Assembly (NCBI GenBank): GCA_021773565.1
Contig: JAJFJZ010000017.1
Coordinates: 159,365 to 223,364, forward strand
Source: Gammaproteobacteria bacterium
GTDB taxonomy: Bacteria; Pseudomonadota; Gammaproteobacteria; Pseudomonadales; Azotimanducaceae
Direction of reading: 5' to 3'
DNA length: 64,000 bases
Shown: in pieces, positions 63,919-64,000 of the stretch
Layout: the number at the start of each line of letters is the position of its first letter
Position numbering within the stretch: the stretch's first letter is position 1
Program-made: the position numbers and the translations under genes
The notes under the pieces: model-generated
The model's database searches: none
What the model saw: the letters and a program-made list of their open reading frames with translations, nothing else
Told to the model about the DNA's origin: nothing

Positions 63919-64000
63919 ATCGTGTGACTTTTAGCCGACTACAAGCCGCTAACGGTATGATATTAGGAGTGATTTGTAAACTTGTTAGTGGCAATTTTAC

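Overview
The window looks like chromosome from a free-living gammaproteobacterium of mid GC content. The evidence is the intact ruvC-ruvA-ruvB-tolQ-tolR-tolA-tolB-pal-cpoB block, the yihY/arsC/wrbA/DUF2069 run, MiaE, RhlB, MetR and a pseudomonad-type medium-chain PHA synthase with its depolymerase. I cannot name the genus; a marine heterotroph (Halieaceae/Cellvibrionales-like) is a guess. I see no phage, transposase, integrase or CRISPR array, so most of the window is core chromosome with some accessory cassettes.

Left part (1-12.5 kb): storage and redox metabolism. A minus-strand operon runs iadA -> cphB -> cphA (cphA is cut by the window edge), the complete route for making cyanophycin and degrading it to Asp and Arg. 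The ammonium channel amtB lies just beyond it. Next come a methyltransferase, an iron/2-oxoglutarate oxygenase resembling amino-acid hydroxylases and halogenases, a class II PHA synthase with PHA depolymerase, and an MFS transporter. A three-gene operon follows: Tat-type small subunit, GMC flavoprotein and LamG lipoprotein. Nitrogen and carbon reserve genes therefore sit within 9 kb.

Middle part (12.7-30 kb): tRNA-Lys, an alpha/beta hydrolase, then the minus-strand Tol-Pal/Ruv/YebC/AspS/FmdB block. This is followed by a HU-like protein with a histone-H1-like tail, proS, a lytic transglycosylase, a TlpA-like lipoprotein, YihY, arsC, wrbA and DUF2069. Two 23-bp tandem repeat arrays lie here, between pal and cpoB and between arsC and wrbA. 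Each begins inside the stop codon of the upstream gene and they share a small hairpin core.

Right part (30-64 kb): housekeeping and metabolic genes in short operons. They include an AMACR-like racemase, dinB, an ABC exporter, an esterase with miaE, a divergent glycosyltransferase with a membrane protein, argC with an aspartate aminotransferase and rhlB, a nitrilase-family amidase, an AI-2E-family permease, hisC, an ABC-F ATPase, a rhomboid protease, a luciferase-like oxidoreductase, SixA, metR and an HD-domain protein. A compact four-gene unit at 53.1-56.9 kb (GT4 glycosyltransferase, methyltransferase, alpha/alpha-toroid protein, second methyltransferase) has no pathway I can assign and is the best candidate for an undescribed biosynthetic system. 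The window closes with an SDR, an acyl-CoA carboxyltransferase, a DUF7064-like protein, purC and a REC-PAS-GGDEF-EAL protein.

No gene-free stretch exceeds 300 bases. The longest (23797-24089, 293 bp) holds candidate promoters for the genes on either side.
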